Of a stretch of 64,000 nucleotides of DNA, positions 1 through 13,289 are shown piece by piece (positions within the stretch are counted from its first letter, which is position 1; every line of letters begins with the position of its first letter). The translations under genes and the position numbers were made by a program. Under the pieces are notes generated by a model. That model saw only the letters and a program-made list of their open reading frames with translations, did not search any database and had not been told where the DNA came from. The stretch comes from Leptodontidium sp. MPI-SDFR-AT-0119 (lineage: Eukaryota > Ascomycota > Leotiomycetes > Helotiales > Leptodontidiaceae), in assembly GCA_020726505.1 (NCBI GenBank), contig JAHLEZ010000016.1, positions 992,001 to 1,056,000 of the forward strand, written 5' to 3'.

Positions 1-3000
1 TCCCTTTTAGGTAGGTTTATGATTAGATCGAGTTTTTTAATATTAAGGCGATTATTTAGCGGGGTATAGTCGTCGTACTTCTCGTCTTTGTTCGCATGCT
101 TTATCGTTATAATTTCGAGGCCCTTCAAAATATTATTAATCAAATTAATAATTATTATGTGCTTAAAATTAATTAGTTAATTACCGCATTAAAGTAAACT
201 GCGCTATTTAATACACTTATTAATGATATTTTGATCGTTTCATTTATTTTTTAGCGTGTAAGAAATGGCATTATAAATAGAATATTATTCGAGATTTTAG
301 GTAAGATATTAGAAGTTTTATATTCTCTTGCACCTACAAAAACTCTAATTTTAGAAGCGGTTTTTAGGTTCGGAGCATTTACTTCTAAATAAGCCAATCC
401 AAAGTCAGTCCCCTAACATAAGCTGCGGAGTTTTAGGACTTTTAATGAGGAGATTACAAATTAGCTAATTATAAGCTAGCTCTTAAAAGAAATTCCCGAG
501 TTTTAAGGCTTATAATTCGGTATTATCCTTAGATTCTAATTATAAGAGGAATAGTATATCTAGCCGCAGCCGCCTATAGTACGTATTTACCTTAGTATTA
601 ATTATCTAGGAAAGTGGAAAATTAGAAGCTAAATCTTAACTCGTTTTAAATCGCTTCCGCATTTGCAAATTCCGCATTCTAAAGGTTATAAGGTATACCC
701 TTTAAACTTCTAAATATACTTAATTAACTCTTTGAACCTTTCGATGTAAATTACTTAATTAAAGCTAATATACTTTGCACTATTGTATTTAACTTAAAGC
801 CTGTGAGACGAGGTATTTTGAGTATATTAAAGCTAAATAATATTGTTTCTTTAGTATAAGTTATTTATATAGTCTTAACCCCGTTTAAAAGACGCAAATA
901 TCTAACTTGGACTCGCGAAGTATTTAAAGAAATAGATTAGGTGAATATCTTGAAAGAAGAAGGGTGTATAATTACTATAGTTGAAAAGGACTTAGCCCTT
1001 TTCGAACGATGTATTAAAACATGGATTATTATCCGGTAAAGCTTTAGCTTTTTATCGTTATTAAACATCTTATTTCTACCTTAAAAAAGTATTTGAAAAA
1101 ATATTATCATATTTTTCGAGACATAAAAGGTGCCTGTTTATAAACCATGACTTCTAAACTAGTCATAGGCGATAGTTAATATAGCGATAGCCTTTCGCAT
1201 ATCGCGGTTATGTTTACAAAAAATAATACGCGGGTAAAACTTAACGGTAACTAGACTAATAAACTACTCGTTACTTAGTAAATAAGTTCTTATAATACTA
1301 GTAATGAATTTTTAAACTATACTTGGTATTCGAACCTCCACGAGGCTTTACTATTGTTAGACCAAATACCGCTCTCTTATAATACCTTAGGAGGTATCGT
1401 GAGTATTCTTCGTAAACACGAAAAAGCACATAAATTTTTAGTCTCGTCGGGGAGATCTAAGGCATAAACATATGTAGTAACTTAGCGCGGGGTTTCTTTA
1501 ATTATTAATGCTTGAGTTTAAATTCTTTGGAATTTTAATAATTATTTATAATTTTATTTAATACTACTTAACATCTTTCATTAGGTCCTCGAACAACCCA
1601 TTTATTTTACGCTGTTCCTTTCGTAAAGACATAGCTGTTTATAGTATATTAATAGCTTTATTCTCCGCTACTATATTTCTTTAAATTTGTTTTTATAAAG
1701 ATTGTAGTTTTCTTTTCCACCTTTTTAAATTTTAGTGCGACTTTCTCTTTAGCTTTAGAAATTTTAGTTATACTACTTGCGATAGTACCGCGGCTATTAA
1801 TCTTGGTGTGAAAAGCTTGAGCCTTAAGTGAATTTTCTTAGAATAATTAGCGGTTAAACTTTAAAACTGGTAAGTGTTCTTATAAATTATAACTTATATA
1901 TATGTGGGCGTTTGTATAAACTTTAAGTAAGTACTCGATTAGGGCAATTCGCGTCTCGTTAACGCGCTATAGGCTAGATATAAATATTTTCCGTACTTTT
2001 GTAAGTTTATTAGGGCTAACTCTTACGAGAGGCTTTGTCTTTGATAAGATAGCTTAAGCAAATATAATCGTGTACTATAAAAGTAACCATCGAATTATTG
2101 CGCATATCGCTAAATCTATTAGCTAATATAAATATTAAGAGAAACAAATGATTTTACCTTAGTAATTAAATTAATACTTATATGTTTTAGTCCCGGTCTC
2201 GTTATATTTATTCAATCGATAGCTCGATCCTGGATTAACCTAAATCGCGTTTCCAATCGTATATTATTATAATAATTAAGTTGGCGATTATTAAGGTCGA
2301 TTAATAATAAGCCATAGTTTACAGACGCGATAATTTTGCTCTTTAGTTTTGCCCTTGTAAACGTAAAAGTACACGATTTCTATTATATAAGGCGTCTAAA
2401 TCTTCTTTAAAATAATAAGAGAAAAGGACTATAATATTATTTAAAATATACTCTTCTTCCTATTATAAATAATAGTTAATAACCTTATTGTTTAGAAATA
2501 CATCCTTATTTAATAATTACGAGGAGAATACTAAACTAAAATCGATATTAGTGATAATTTTCTTATTTAGTAAGTACATAATATACCTTAAAACTGCTTA
2601 TTTATGTCTAAATCTTAAATACTATATCCTGTCTACTTTAATACTTTGTATCTCTTTACTTCCTCCCCTCTCCTTTACCCTTAGTTTATTCCTCCTTAAC
2701 TATAAGTCGCACTTATTACTATAATTAGCCTAGGGATTTATAAAAATTTAGAATAATAAGGAGGGAATAAATTAAAACACGTTTAAACGATCTACTAAAG
2801 GCAAACTATATCAAAACAGTAAATCTTAAAGGGGTAGCGCCATATACGTAGAAATAACCTAAACTTTAATAAAAGATAATAGCTCTTCTGGGTTACCTTC
2901 GCGTAAGCTTGTAATAAAGGCCTTATAATCTGTAGCTTTGATAAACAAGGATAAAGTTTAAAGTAAAAAGGTAAAAGTTAAAGTTAAAAGTTAAGAGATA

Positions 3001-4434
3001 AGTAATAAGTCGGGGGATGGCTGGCTATTACTATAGTTCTTTTAGTAATGAACGGGAGAGCGAGAGTGAGAACGAGAGCGAGAGCCGGATTCGGAATTTG
3101 TGTCCGTGAGATGAGATCTTGGACTCGATGCGTAAGAGGAACTGCAACTGCTAGAAGGTGTCTTAGGGGAGTTAAGGGGAGTAGTAGAGTAATTTATATC
3201 CTTAGTAGACTTATATCTAATTCTTAGTTTGATTTTTAGTTTAGTTATAAGTATATTCTTTAAAAAGGAAATTATAATATTAAATACTTAGCCTTGTTTT
3301 CTTTAAGACCTTCGTTTCCTTAAGTAGGTTTTAGCCAAATTTAAAGAGTGCCCTTTTATAATAGTTTGCTTAATAATACATAATATATTTAATAAGGTAT
3401 TTTTAGTATATTATTATAATAAAGTAAGATTTAAGAGATATTAAGTAAAAGTAAAGCTAAAATAATAAGACTTTATATAAAAAAGTTGTTTAAGTAGATG
3501 ATTTAAATATAAGAGTAAGTTGTGAAAATAGGTGAGCCAATCAGAAGAGAGGAAGCGCAGTAGGTGAACACGTGATTAGAGACAAAGTAGATTGCTTGCT
3601 TGCTTGCTTGAGAGAAGAGCCATAAGGGCTCTTCAGTAGTTATATACATAATATTAGCTTCTCTAGAAGCTTCGACGACTACGTAATCGATTACGTGGCT
3701 CTTACGGACTACGTAATCGAATACGAGAGTAATTTCCGGTCCGCGTAAGCAGTGGAGATTACTCCGGCTATTCTCGCGTAGAATCGGCACGAGTTACCGA
3801 AGTCAAAATCTAACATAAGTTACTAGCGTGATTACCTTAATTACTTTAGCTCTTTTGGTTGTTTTGGTACCTCGAGTTAGTTTAGTTATATTTATTATTT
3901 TAGCCTTATTAATTATATTAAACTAAAGAAGAAAACTAATAGCTTTAGTAGTTTCTAAGCGCTTTAAGTTAATTGCAAATTCGTAGCTAAAGTAGATTAT
4001 TTTTATATAAAGGCTTACTCGCAATTACTACTAAACTATTTCCGCCTTATAATAAGTAATATAAATAATATTTAGATTATTTATAATATTAAATATTAAA
4101 AGCCAAGAGTCGTTTCTTCCCCGGCGTTTAGGCTAGCGCTACTTCCTCTCGGCTTAAATTATTAGGTTTTAGTATATCTTCGCTTAATCTAAGAATTCCT
4201 AATATTATTAGGGCTTTTTATTATTAAAATATTATTTTCTTTTATTTATGTCTTTTATTTACTCTTAAAATACTTAAGTTATTTATAATTTATTTAAGTT
4301 AAGTTATAAAGTTTTAGATTTAAAGCTTATAAACTCACTTATTAACGCTTATATCTTCTTTTACGGCCTTAGTAAAGTATAAGCTATATTATAGTTCTAA
4401 AATTCTCTTTAAATATTATATTATCCTTTAAATG
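1..4434. repeat. AT-rich RIP-degraded repeat block, family not recognised
   Basis: The block is AT-rich, full of stops in all frames, and poor in CpA/TpG while CpG remains, the composition left by RIP. I recognise no reverse transcriptase, integrase or transposase motif. Short open stretches survive, for example a plus-strand frame at about 1327-1466, but I cannot name a family for them. The part at about 3520-3815 is less degraded. It starts TGTGAAAATAGG, ends near CTAACA, and contains a (TTGC)n tract at 3596-3610, an 8-bp hairpin (GAAGAGCC at 3614-3621 with its complement at 3627-3634) and a repeated GACTACGTAATCGA, so it may be an LTR of an unnamed element. No gene is supported here. Confidence 0.6.
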
Positions 4435-4690
4435 TGTCGGTGCAGTACCGGTTCATGTACCACGCCGCATGTGTAAATATATTCTAATGCGAGTATAGTG
4501 ACAGAGTAATAAATATATAGTTCAAAATCTGTGTATTTTCTAAGAGAGTGCGAGGAGAGCTAGACTATATACTACGAAACCCCACCGAATCTCCACCGAA
4601 ACCAGTCCGGCTAAGCTCTGACCCCTGACTTTGACCCGCACCCCCTTTTCCAGACCGAAGTATACTCATGCAGGGACCTGCGGACCAACA
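4435..4690 (+). mobile_element. Solo LTR, 256 bp, with 5-bp target duplication
   Basis: The repeat starts TGTCGGTGCAGTACC and ends CCAACA. It is flanked by AAATG on both sides (4430-4434 and 4691-4695), which is a 5-bp target-site duplication. A second copy of the same 256-bp length lies in reverse orientation at 36653-36908, and nearly all differences are transitions. There is no internal retroelement sequence next to it, so it is best read as a solo LTR left by recombination. Copia or Gypsy origin cannot be decided from the LTR alone. Confidence 0.8.
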
Positions 4691-4695
4691 AAATG

Positions 4696-6160
4696 TTCTG
4701 TCTTTTTATTTATAAGCTTACTAATAGATACTCTTATAAAGTAAATAGGCTCGTGGTATAACTACCCGGCGGTCGCGGGGTGTCTAAGCCATCGCCATCG
4801 CTATTGAGTTCGATACTCATAACGTGACGTGCTATCGATAGAATTACTGGCTAAGTATCACGATCTAAAGGATTACGTGTGTCTTGGCCCTAAGGCACGG
4901 CAGCCTTGTTACACAGAGAAGCTAGGACGAGGACGATCGGGGTTACAGGCGCGACACTGTGACGGAGGCACTCAAGACAGACAGATTCAAGACAATACAC
5001 TTCGTACTTAGAACAATAGATACAGAAGAAGGACAGCTGTAGCTATAGCTGACCCCTATATCCTCAAAGCTGAAACACTAGCCCCTGAACACGTGACGTC
5101 AGCACCAAGATCGTCACAGACACCACTTATGGCACTGCAATTTTAGCGTATAGGGGACGTTTAGATCACGGGACTAGGTGCCACATGACGTGCTAGCTAG
5201 CTAGACGGGTCGCGGGAGCTTAGGCGCTCTACAAGACTGTCTAGTAGAGCTTGCACTCGGAACCGAAGTTCTATATAAACAAAGTGGTTTCTTAGGTAGT
5301 AGAGTTACGTGCTTAAATTTATATAATAGTTTAACTATTACTTATAACGTTTTGGTTCCTATTAAGAACCGAACCTCTTGTGACTTTACTTTTTAACTAA
5401 TACTAACCGACGAGCCTATACGCCGCGTACTAGCTAGAACTAGGAACGTTATACTAAGCTAAAAGAGCAGGAAATAGTCGTCATAGTGAGTTGGTTCGTG
5501 AATATAATGCGAATTAAATTAAATAGCCTAATGCGGTGATATCTAAGTAAGTAGTAGATGTGAGGAAGTCTTAGGTATCACATAATAATACGGATACGGG
5601 AGTTATTTAGTTTCGTTCTTTTCTTAGGCTACCGATAATAGTAAGACAAATTTCAGCGTTGGGGTATATAAGCAGCTCTCAAATTGATTTCCTTTCCGAG
5701 TACTATTTTCACAACATATAATATATTAGTTTGACATTCTTCTTTATAAAGTCTTTTTAAATAATTATTCTTTCGACGACTCATGTTAACATATCGTTCG
5801 TTCAGCTAAACATGGCCTCCTGATTGGCCACAGCTGCAGCCACAGCTCTAGCTACCTCAAGATAGGCTGACAAGCTAAGTAAGGAAGGAACATCTTAATA
5901 GCTAAGAGCTAGGAATACCCTTAAAAATATATACTATTACGTCGTACACAACGAATACGGGTAACTATTTTAACGATTAATTAATTCTCTTACTCACTTA
6001 CTAATCGCAATAAATCTGTGGAGTTTTATTATTACCACTTCACTTATTATATTTACTAATATTTACTACTATATTCGTAGTTATCCGATTCTAAATTCTA
6101 TAAGATAAGGCACGATATAGTAAGATAAGGTAATAGACGTTAAATCCTAGATAAGTAAAA
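4696..6160. other. Intergenic, partly RIP-affected; no gene seen
   Basis: The base composition is mixed and no reading frame has recognisable domains. The longest plus-strand open frame (4829-5011) begins at a non-ATG codon and matches nothing I know. Composition drifts toward AT-rich after about 5280. Confidence 0.5.
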
Positions 6161-6180
6161 GGGGGGGGGGGGGGGGGGGG
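6161..6180. repeat. Poly-G homopolymer, 20 bp
   Basis: An uninterrupted run of 20 G on the plus strand sits at the boundary between an AT-rich stretch and the 6.2-7.6 kb island. The exact length may be affected by sequencing. Confidence 0.9.
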
Positions 6181-6558
6181 AACTAATTAATCTTTTTAAG
6201 AGATGTGACTAATTAATATTCCGAATTGTTAGTATATTTATTCGTAAACGGAAGGGAAGAGAAGGGAAAGCTAAAGTCGATAAGAAGCTGCTTACTTAAT
6301 TAAGAAGTAGCTCGATTTTGCTCAAGAGCCAAGATCCTACTCGGAGTTCCTTCCCTACTCAACTCATGGCAAGCAGAGAATCCACCGACGATAACTGCCA
6401 GTCGCCCACCACAGGTAAGGGTACAGTACAGTAGCTGTGGCTGTCAGAATTTCCCCCTTCCAAAGTAAGCGAGGTGCTTGGGCTGGCTGCTTATGCTGCT
6501 CGTCTGTTGAGCACTTCAAGCCTACCAGAATAAAGCTCCAGATAAGTCAAAGACCGTC

Positions 6559-6678
6559 ACATACGACCATAGACTGAAGAGATATTGGGCATCCCGTCCG
6601 CTCTGCCATACACAAGCTTCAGATCGGTGGATTAGTAGTTGGGTGGGTGACCACCAGCGAATACCCACTGTTGTATGT
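6559..6678 (+). rRNA. 5S ribosomal RNA gene (dispersed copy)
   Basis: The 120-bp segment begins ACATACGACC and ends TGTTGTATGT, as fungal 5S genes do. The first and last nine bases pair with one G-U wobble (helix I). CTGAAG near the 5' end pairs with CTTCAG downstream (helix II/III region). The internal control block AGTAGTTGGGTGGGTGACC, recognised by TFIIIA in fungal 5S genes, is intact. A T-rich run follows directly, as expected for an RNA polymerase III terminator. In filamentous ascomycetes 5S genes are usually scattered singly through the genome, which fits this isolated copy. The stem positions differ from the sequence I would expect for a related 5S gene but remain paired, so this is more likely a functional variant than a pseudogene. 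Confidence 0.9.
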
Positions 6679-7620
6679 TTTTTGCCCTTTTCTTTTGGCG
6701 ATATTGTGTTCTCGTTGGACTTAATTCGGATGGGCACGAGAGCCATAAATCTTGTTGGGATGGTTGGTGGGCGGAGGATGGGATGGGATGAACGATGAAC
6801 GATGAGCTGTGGAATGTGGAACGTGGAACGTGTTAGTAAGACTGGAGATATCGACGGATAGGATGGGATGAGACGGCCTTGGTCCAGATGACGAAGAGAT
6901 TCGTACTTTGTAGCTAGTGTGTTAGGAAGATGGGGTCCTCGGGTGGTTTTGCTTCGAGGCTCTTCCCTGTCTTTCTGGTTTGCTTTACTTGTTGTCGTGA
7001 ATATTACTAGGTGACTTTGGTTTTGATAATTTAGTAGAGCAGGGAAGCACAAGATGGGATTTGATTCGATTGTTACCAATGGCATTATTGTGAGTTCGTG
7101 CTTCATACTTTTTGGAATTCTGACTTGATTACATGGCTCCATCCAAATGGCGCCGACCGCCCTGAGACCCCACACTCGATCGGCTGCGGCTGCGGCTGCA
7201 GCCACCGTGGTAAAATCAAAGGACGTGCGCCACCATGAGCTTGAGCTTGGGCCCCATGAGCCCGCCGATGAACTCGAATCTCAACCCGAATCTGCACAAC
7301 CACGCAACTCTGCGTCCACTGCCATTTAGTTGAAGGGCAAGCTGAGGCGAGTGGTATTCGTTCGGAGTTCTCTTCACGGCGCATTCTCCGGTGTTACCTT
7401 TATTCTATTCCACTCCCCTCCGCTCCTATCTACTCCCATCCCCTCCCCTCCATTCCACTTCACTTTACCCCCTCCACTTCCCTCCATCGCCTACCTGCTC
7501 TTACTAACTCACTCTCCTACTGATCCTCCAGCACGATCCTGCCACACTCAAAATAGCTTGTGCCATCGTATGGTCCAAAACCCTATCGTCCAACCTCGCC
7601 CTTAAACACTAGCTTCGTCA
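6679..7620. other. Island of normal composition without a supported gene
   Basis: The GC content is ordinary. Open frames exist on both strands near 7103-7384 and 7147-7329, but they overlap each other, contain a low-complexity alanine tract from (GCNGCN)n around 7180-7200, and have no domain. The stretch 7395-7500 is strongly pyrimidine-rich (CTCCCCTCC-type), which could belong to a promoter or leader. I see no exon set that builds a convincing protein. Confidence 0.4.
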
Positions 7621-10600
7621 ACACAACATTTATACTATTAAACAAGCTAATTTAGTCTTATTACCGCTACGATATAAAAATAATAATTAAGGTGACAAGA
7701 CTGCTAGTAATAAACTTGTTTGTGTAGTATTAAGTTTAGATGGCTTAGAGGCATTTGGCTTTATAAATATAATAAATAAAAGGAAGGGGAAAAAGCGAAC
7801 ACATTTGACGCTAAAGGATTGATGTCTTAAGAAGGTATTAGTAAAGTTTTCGATAAAGGGGGTTTTAAAGTAAGTTTAAGAGAAAGAGGAGGTAATAAAA
7901 GAAGAGGAGGTAATAGAGGCAGAGGAAGAAAAAGGGGAGCTAGATGGTCACAATCACAACTATAGACGTGGACTTGTGGATATTAATTAATGCTAATATA
8001 AACGATCACGACAAAGTAAATAATATTACTAATTTAGAGGATCGAAGACTATTATTTCCTAGACTACCTTTATCCTTCTTAGTCTCACACCGCCGCTTAA
8101 GAACCCCTCTAATACTCCCTAAATCGCACATCCCTGTTTAATAATAAAGAATATCCTTATTTAACTTAAAACTTAGTTACGTTAAGGAAAAACCCTCCTA
8201 CTTAATTAAAAGCGAAACTCTCCTTAATAAACTTAAAAATATATAATACTTAATCTACGAAGGCAAATCTTACGTCTCGTAACTCGAAAACCAAGCTTTC
8301 AAACTCGATAAGGAGATCTCCTAAAAGTAAGATAAATCTAATAAGCTCTATAATAATATTTATAAAGACAAAGAAAGCGCCGAAAACTACCTTAGGCGAA
8401 TCGAAGCCAATATCGAGAGATAATATAATAAGTACGTATACTTAAAATCTAAGATTATAAATAGGCATAAGAAGTTCGACTTTATAGTTGCGCGAGGCGA
8501 GGTAGTAAACAGATTATTAAAGAAGAGAGAACTGGTAACTATTCCGCCGGATATAATATAAGTTATAAAAGAAGTAAATAGGCTTCTTAAAGACTAAATA
8601 AGGAAAGTAAAGAAGGTTAGGGATAAAATATAAGGTTTTTAAAAGAAGTTAGAAGTAATAGTAGGGGAAGTTAAAGGAGTTATAAATAGTATTATTCCTT
8701 CTAGCGGAATCGACGGCGACAAAACTAAGAACGATATAAAGAGAATAAGTATAAATAAGATGTCTTATATTCTCGACACTTAAGATAAGTTAGGCGGTAT
8801 TATTAAAGATATTTACGCCAAGGGAGTAAGGCTTAAGGATAAACTTTAAGTGTTCCTTAGTAAAGTTAATACGTTATTAATTAACGAAGAGGAGGGAAGG
8901 GTTTATAAATAAGAATATAAAGGACAAGAAAGGAAATAAAAAGAGAGGGAAAAGGGGAAAGAAAGAGAGACTAAAGAAGGAAAGAGAAGAGAGGGAATAT
9001 ACGAGTTAAGTTGAATTAAACTAATAATTTCCTGACTGTTTCGACATTAAGTAGTCTTGATCTTTTACCTTTGCGTTTACTATTGCTTTATCTTATTATT
9101 AAATAACTTAATAGAATCTATTTTATTTACTTTTTATAGCATACCTTGCCTTGCATTGCTCGGGTCTGTTTAAGCTAGTTAGCTAAATATATCTCTCTCT
9201 TGCTTTTTAGTTCGTGGTCGCTCGGTTACACAGTATACATATCAGAGCCAGCCAGCCAGCCCACTATATATTAAGTAAGGTAAGCTCGCGTCTTCCGGAC
9301 TATTACGTGCACTACGGTCTGGGAGATCCGCCCTTACTTAAGGAGTTTAGTATTATTTTCTGTCTTTTGTTCTAACTTATCCTCTAAAGCCTTAACTTCG
9401 ACCTCAGGGCTTTAGCTGAGGCCAGCGCTGGCGCTGGGGCTTTTGACGAGCCCGGTGGAGCTAGATTATTAAGCACCGCAGTTTATTTGTCTAATCTGCC
9501 CTAGACTACTCTATATAGATCTTTTTTTAAGACTTTAGTGCCGGATATGTCTAGTATAGTCAAAGTAATGAGTATAATTAATAAAACTCACTTACTTCCC
9601 ACGTAGGCCTATTCTCACAAACCCTATTAAATAATTACAAACAGAGTCCCTATTTTATATTTATCTAAGACTAGTCCCTATTTCTTCTTCTTTTCTTTTT
9701 AATATTAACCTTAACCTTATTCTTTTCTTTATTACATTCTTCTTAGCCTTATATTACTTACTTAACTTATCTGCCTTCTCTTAAGCTTCTTATGATAAAG
9801 AGGTGTAATCGCTAACTACTATTATTTAAAGCCCTCGTTCTCGGAGTCCCTTATAAAGCCTTTAGTTACTTAAGTATAGTCTGCTAGTTTAAATCACAAA
9901 CTAATATAATTAAGAGATTCGCTTATTTACTAAAATATATCTATTACTTCCTTAGTTATCTCGACCTCTTAGTCCTCCTTACTTAACTCTACTTCGATCA
10001 CTATGCCAGCCTTAAAAATAACGCTAGTGAGAATATCTTAAAGATCTTAAGAAAGAATATCTTAAATAAAGTCAGGAAGATATGACATTAAGAGGAAGTC
10101 TAAGATTAATATTATAAGTATTAAACTTTTTTATTTCTTTTCCTCTTTATTAAAGCTCTAAGTGAATTAAAACAATTTCTAATTACTAAAATGTTTATAA
10201 ACTCTCCTTTATAGTACTAAATAAGTGTACTTACTATTAACTCAGACCTCGAATCCTTATCTCCCCTTCTCTAACTACTTCCTAGTTATAATTTTAATTA
10301 TCTAATATTCACTTTACAAGTCGATCCTCTATTTTTACTTAACATATAATAATTATAACTGTAAGTAATAAAAAGAAGATAGAATTAAGCTACCTCACTT
10401 ATAAACTCCCCTTTTAGTATCTTAGACCTTAAGGGTTTTATCTCCTCTTTAGTAGTCTTATTTACCTTTACCCCCTTAGTAGTATTAACTAGTAATAGTA
10501 ACTTCTTAAATCTTATTATCGACCAGAGTACTCGTTAAAAAGCCGGCAGTAATTTAGACCTTATACTACTGGCCGATACTTACTTATAACTTAACCTCGA

Positions 10601-10782
10601 ACCTTAACCTTTAGTAGAATTAGGCTAATAAAATCCTCCTTTATTTATTATTCTAGGTCTCGACTAGCCAGTTTTCCCCGAGTGTATTATAGTCCTAGCT
10701 AACGACGACGATTTCTAAAAGACCTTTAATTAAGCCGCTTTCTACGCTAGTAATCTTACTAGTAATCCCTCTAATCCCGTCC
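7621..10782 (+). repeat. RIP-degraded retroelement-like relic
   Basis: AT-rich and stop-riddled. On the plus strand a broken frame from about 8160 to 9000 reads as a highly charged, coiled-coil-like protein rich in K, E, R and I. A second broken frame at about 9370-9520 has a proline/alanine/leucine-rich part. Both are the kind of sequence seen in gag regions of fungal LTR elements, but I see no zinc knuckle, protease or reverse transcriptase, so the family stays unknown. It ends where the LTR of Gypsy B begins. Confidence 0.4.
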
Positions 10783-11029
10783 TGTGATGACCGGCGATGC
10801 CTAGAGCCTCATTTCCACCGGCTCCACTTAGTACTTCCTGATTAGGACGTACCGAGATTACTATAGTGTTAAGTATACCGACCTTTTATATATAAATCTC
10901 TTCTTTCCTTACCTTTTTTCTTTTATAGTTATAAATTTTAAGTTAATACTTAGTATCGTTATATGCCTTGTGTTAATATATAAGGCGTTAGTTACACGTG
11001 ATTACTGTCTTTTTAGGGCAAGCGTTATA
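10783..11029 (+). repeat. 5' LTR of Gypsy B, 247 bp
   Basis: This LTR is the reverse complement of the two LTRs of Gypsy C (43373-43619 and 50576-50822), with exactly the same length. It starts TGTGATGACC and ends GCGTTATA, where the C copies have TGTGACGACTGG and GCGTCACA when read the same way. The differences are transitions of RIP type. The adjoining leader (11030 onward) also matches the leader of Gypsy C, so this is a 5' LTR and not a solo LTR. Confidence 0.85.
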
Positions 11030-11146
11030 TTATTTATAACTCTTTTCTCTACGTCTAAGAAGACAGTAAATATCCCTCCCTTAATTCTCTTGTAAGTAGT
11101 TACGACCTAAAAGCTTAAATACAAGAAAGGCCTATATTAAGCCTTA

Positions 11147-13173
11147 TCCGATTTGGCGGTGCTTCGGATGCGACTTTTAGCGTCTTGGCGGCCAAATCCC
11201 CCACCAAAATATGAGGGCATTCAGACTGTAATCACAACATCTCTATTCTAAGCTATAATACCGGGCAAAACAAGTGCTATCCTTACAAAGGGGAATATTA
11301 TAGACTTTACAGCCAAATCGCGTGCTTTTCCTACATCCGGATCCGGTTATATTTAGTAGGATATTCGTGGAAAGCTCCCCTAGGATCCTCCTCTTAATTA
11401 CCCGGGAAATGCCCTCTCTTTTACATATAACACAGTCTTGAGCGAAGTCTCTTCTTTCCAAAGTATGCTCCTCCTCAGGGAGACCTAAGATCGGAGGCAT
11501 AAAAGTACTAGCTAATCGTTTGCGCTTTATACGTGTTTCTCGCCCACGACGTAAACATTCTTAGAGAATCGCAGTGCGGAAGTCCTCTTAATCAGTCCAT
11601 TTTTCCTTATCGGGCACATCTGAGTAAAAGGAGATCTTGAAGGCGTTGACAAGTGTTATATTAATACTCTAATCAACCAGCGAATAGTGGCCGCTAAGCT
11701 TAATCTTCCGTGAAATAAAGTTTTGCTTTTTGAGTTGATTTCCCCTATTAACAGCGTTTATATTGTAGTTGTATCGATAATTAAAGGCAGGAATCTTTAA
11801 CTAAGCTCTTACTTAGCCTTTGAATAGTACTCTAGCGGTTTTTGCTGAAGTAGAGGTTTCTAAGGGCCGCTTTCTAAGTATTTCTACCTCTTCTTCGCCA
11901 TTATCTACAGTTGACATAAACAGTACAAGAGCGTTATCTTTCCAAGCAAACATATTAATTTCCTCGTCCTCAGTTAGCTCGGTATATAGGGTTCCCCAAG
12001 GTATAACATCTCTCTTAGCGTCTTCCTTTTTCATATTACAAAACCGCTTAAAGATACCGGATTTAGCTATACAAGTGCCTATAGCCCCCCACCCGCGTTG
12101 TCAGCTATACTTTAGGAGCTTAACGTTTGTGAAGAGGTTGTCTAAATAGACTAAAAAGCCTTTGCCTTAGTTAGGGAGAGAGGCTATTAAGTGTGCGACG
12201 ACAGCAGAGGAGTTGTTATCTCCCAGTTCCCGAGGTTATGTGACTTTCCATGGACCTCTAAGCCCTCCTTTTGATATAAGGTTTTTAATGATCCCTTTGC
12301 GATAGAATACTTAATTTAAGAAGTACCCTTACTATACTAGAACCCATATCTTATACCCCTCTGGAATAGGCTTTCCTAGGATAGTAACAATGTCGTAAGA
12401 TCTACCCTCAAATCGTGACATTGCCTCATCCACTACAACATCTCTACCTGGGATCCAAAGCTCCCGAGAGACCTAGCGAATATAGGTCATAAAAGGCTCC
12501 AACTAAGTAAGTTAGTAAGTAATAGTTTATTTAGAATATATATAGTAAACCCTATTAAAAACGGACTCAAAGTCATAATCTGGGCTATCCGTAGCTAGGC
12601 GCAAAGCCCTGTGGATAGCCTCAAATCGCATTAAACTCATAGTCTCTATTATATCACGGTGGTACGGCTTATTTGGCTGATCCCTCCAATAATGTAATAA
12701 TTGATTCTGAGAGTTAATGCCGATATATATACGTATTCTAAGGTAAGCATACCCCTCTCCTAATAACATAAGTTTCCAGTAATGCGCCCGTTCATGAGGT
12801 TTCCTAACATAATATAGCCGATTAACGTGATTGTTCGTATTATTAATGATAATCTTCATCTGTTCCTCTGGCCAAAATAGTTCAAATATCTTCCAGGCGT
12901 CTTTTAGAGTAATATAAGGGGGTAAGTTAATTCGGAGGGGAAAGTCGGGCAAATCTATAAGTTTAAATCGCCTTCCAGTAGATATTGCTTAAGGCAAGTC
13001 AGGGCGCATAGTAACGGGGTCCGTAGAATTAGCGACAACATTCTTTAAACCGTTTAGTGGCATATTTACAGTGAAAAGTTACGATTTATTTAGTTTGTTT
13101 ACATGGTTTGTTTACCTGACTTTTGGTGGGGAGCCCGCCAAGCCGCTAAAAGTCGCAATACCGCCAAATCGGA
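11147..13173 (-). mobile_element. PiggyBac-like DNA transposon, nested in Gypsy B
   Basis: Imperfect terminal inverted repeats of about 55-60 bp lie at both ends: TCCGATTTGGCGG starts the left end and CCGCCAAATCGGA closes the right end. Each TIR also carries CGACTTTTAGCG and a CCCACCAAAA box further in. TA dinucleotides flank both ends. The Gypsy B sequence resumes directly after the right end. Inside is a broken minus-strand piggyBac-type transposase (separate entry). The canonical piggyBac TTAA duplication is not visible. Confidence 0.75.
11243..12952 (-). pseudogene. PiggyBac-like transposase, inactivated
   Basis: Three minus-strand blocks line up in the order expected for a DDE_Tnp_1_7 (piggyBac) transposase. 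The first is 12527-12952, the N-terminal part, with an ITLKDAWKIFELFWPEEQ-type segment followed by a YLRIRIYIGINSQ segment and MSLMRFEAIHRALR, matching the family pattern of helix, 'LGILIYMG' and 'MSxxRFExIxRxLR'. The second is 11813-12034, which contains the DVIPWGTLY segment from the later catalytic domain. The third is 11243-11500, which ends with TRFGCKVYNIPLCKDSTCF, the cysteine-rich C-terminal ribbon typical of the family. The blocks are separated by stops and frame changes, so no functional protein can be made. The substitutions look like RIP, though damage is milder than in the neighbouring Gypsy sequence, which fits a later arrival. Confidence 0.75.
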
Positions 13174-13289
13174 TAGCTTAACGAATAGTAGTATTAAAAC
13201 CTTTATTAATAGCGAAGTTAATATTTACTTTGTTACTAATACCCTACTTTTCTTCTCCGATTTCCGTCTTTACACGACGAAGTCGACAA

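Noticed and set aside
6522..7384. Long minus-strand open frames of 227 and 93 codons
   Set aside because: The first runs through the 5S rRNA gene in antisense, and both depend on a low-complexity alanine tract; no domain is seen.
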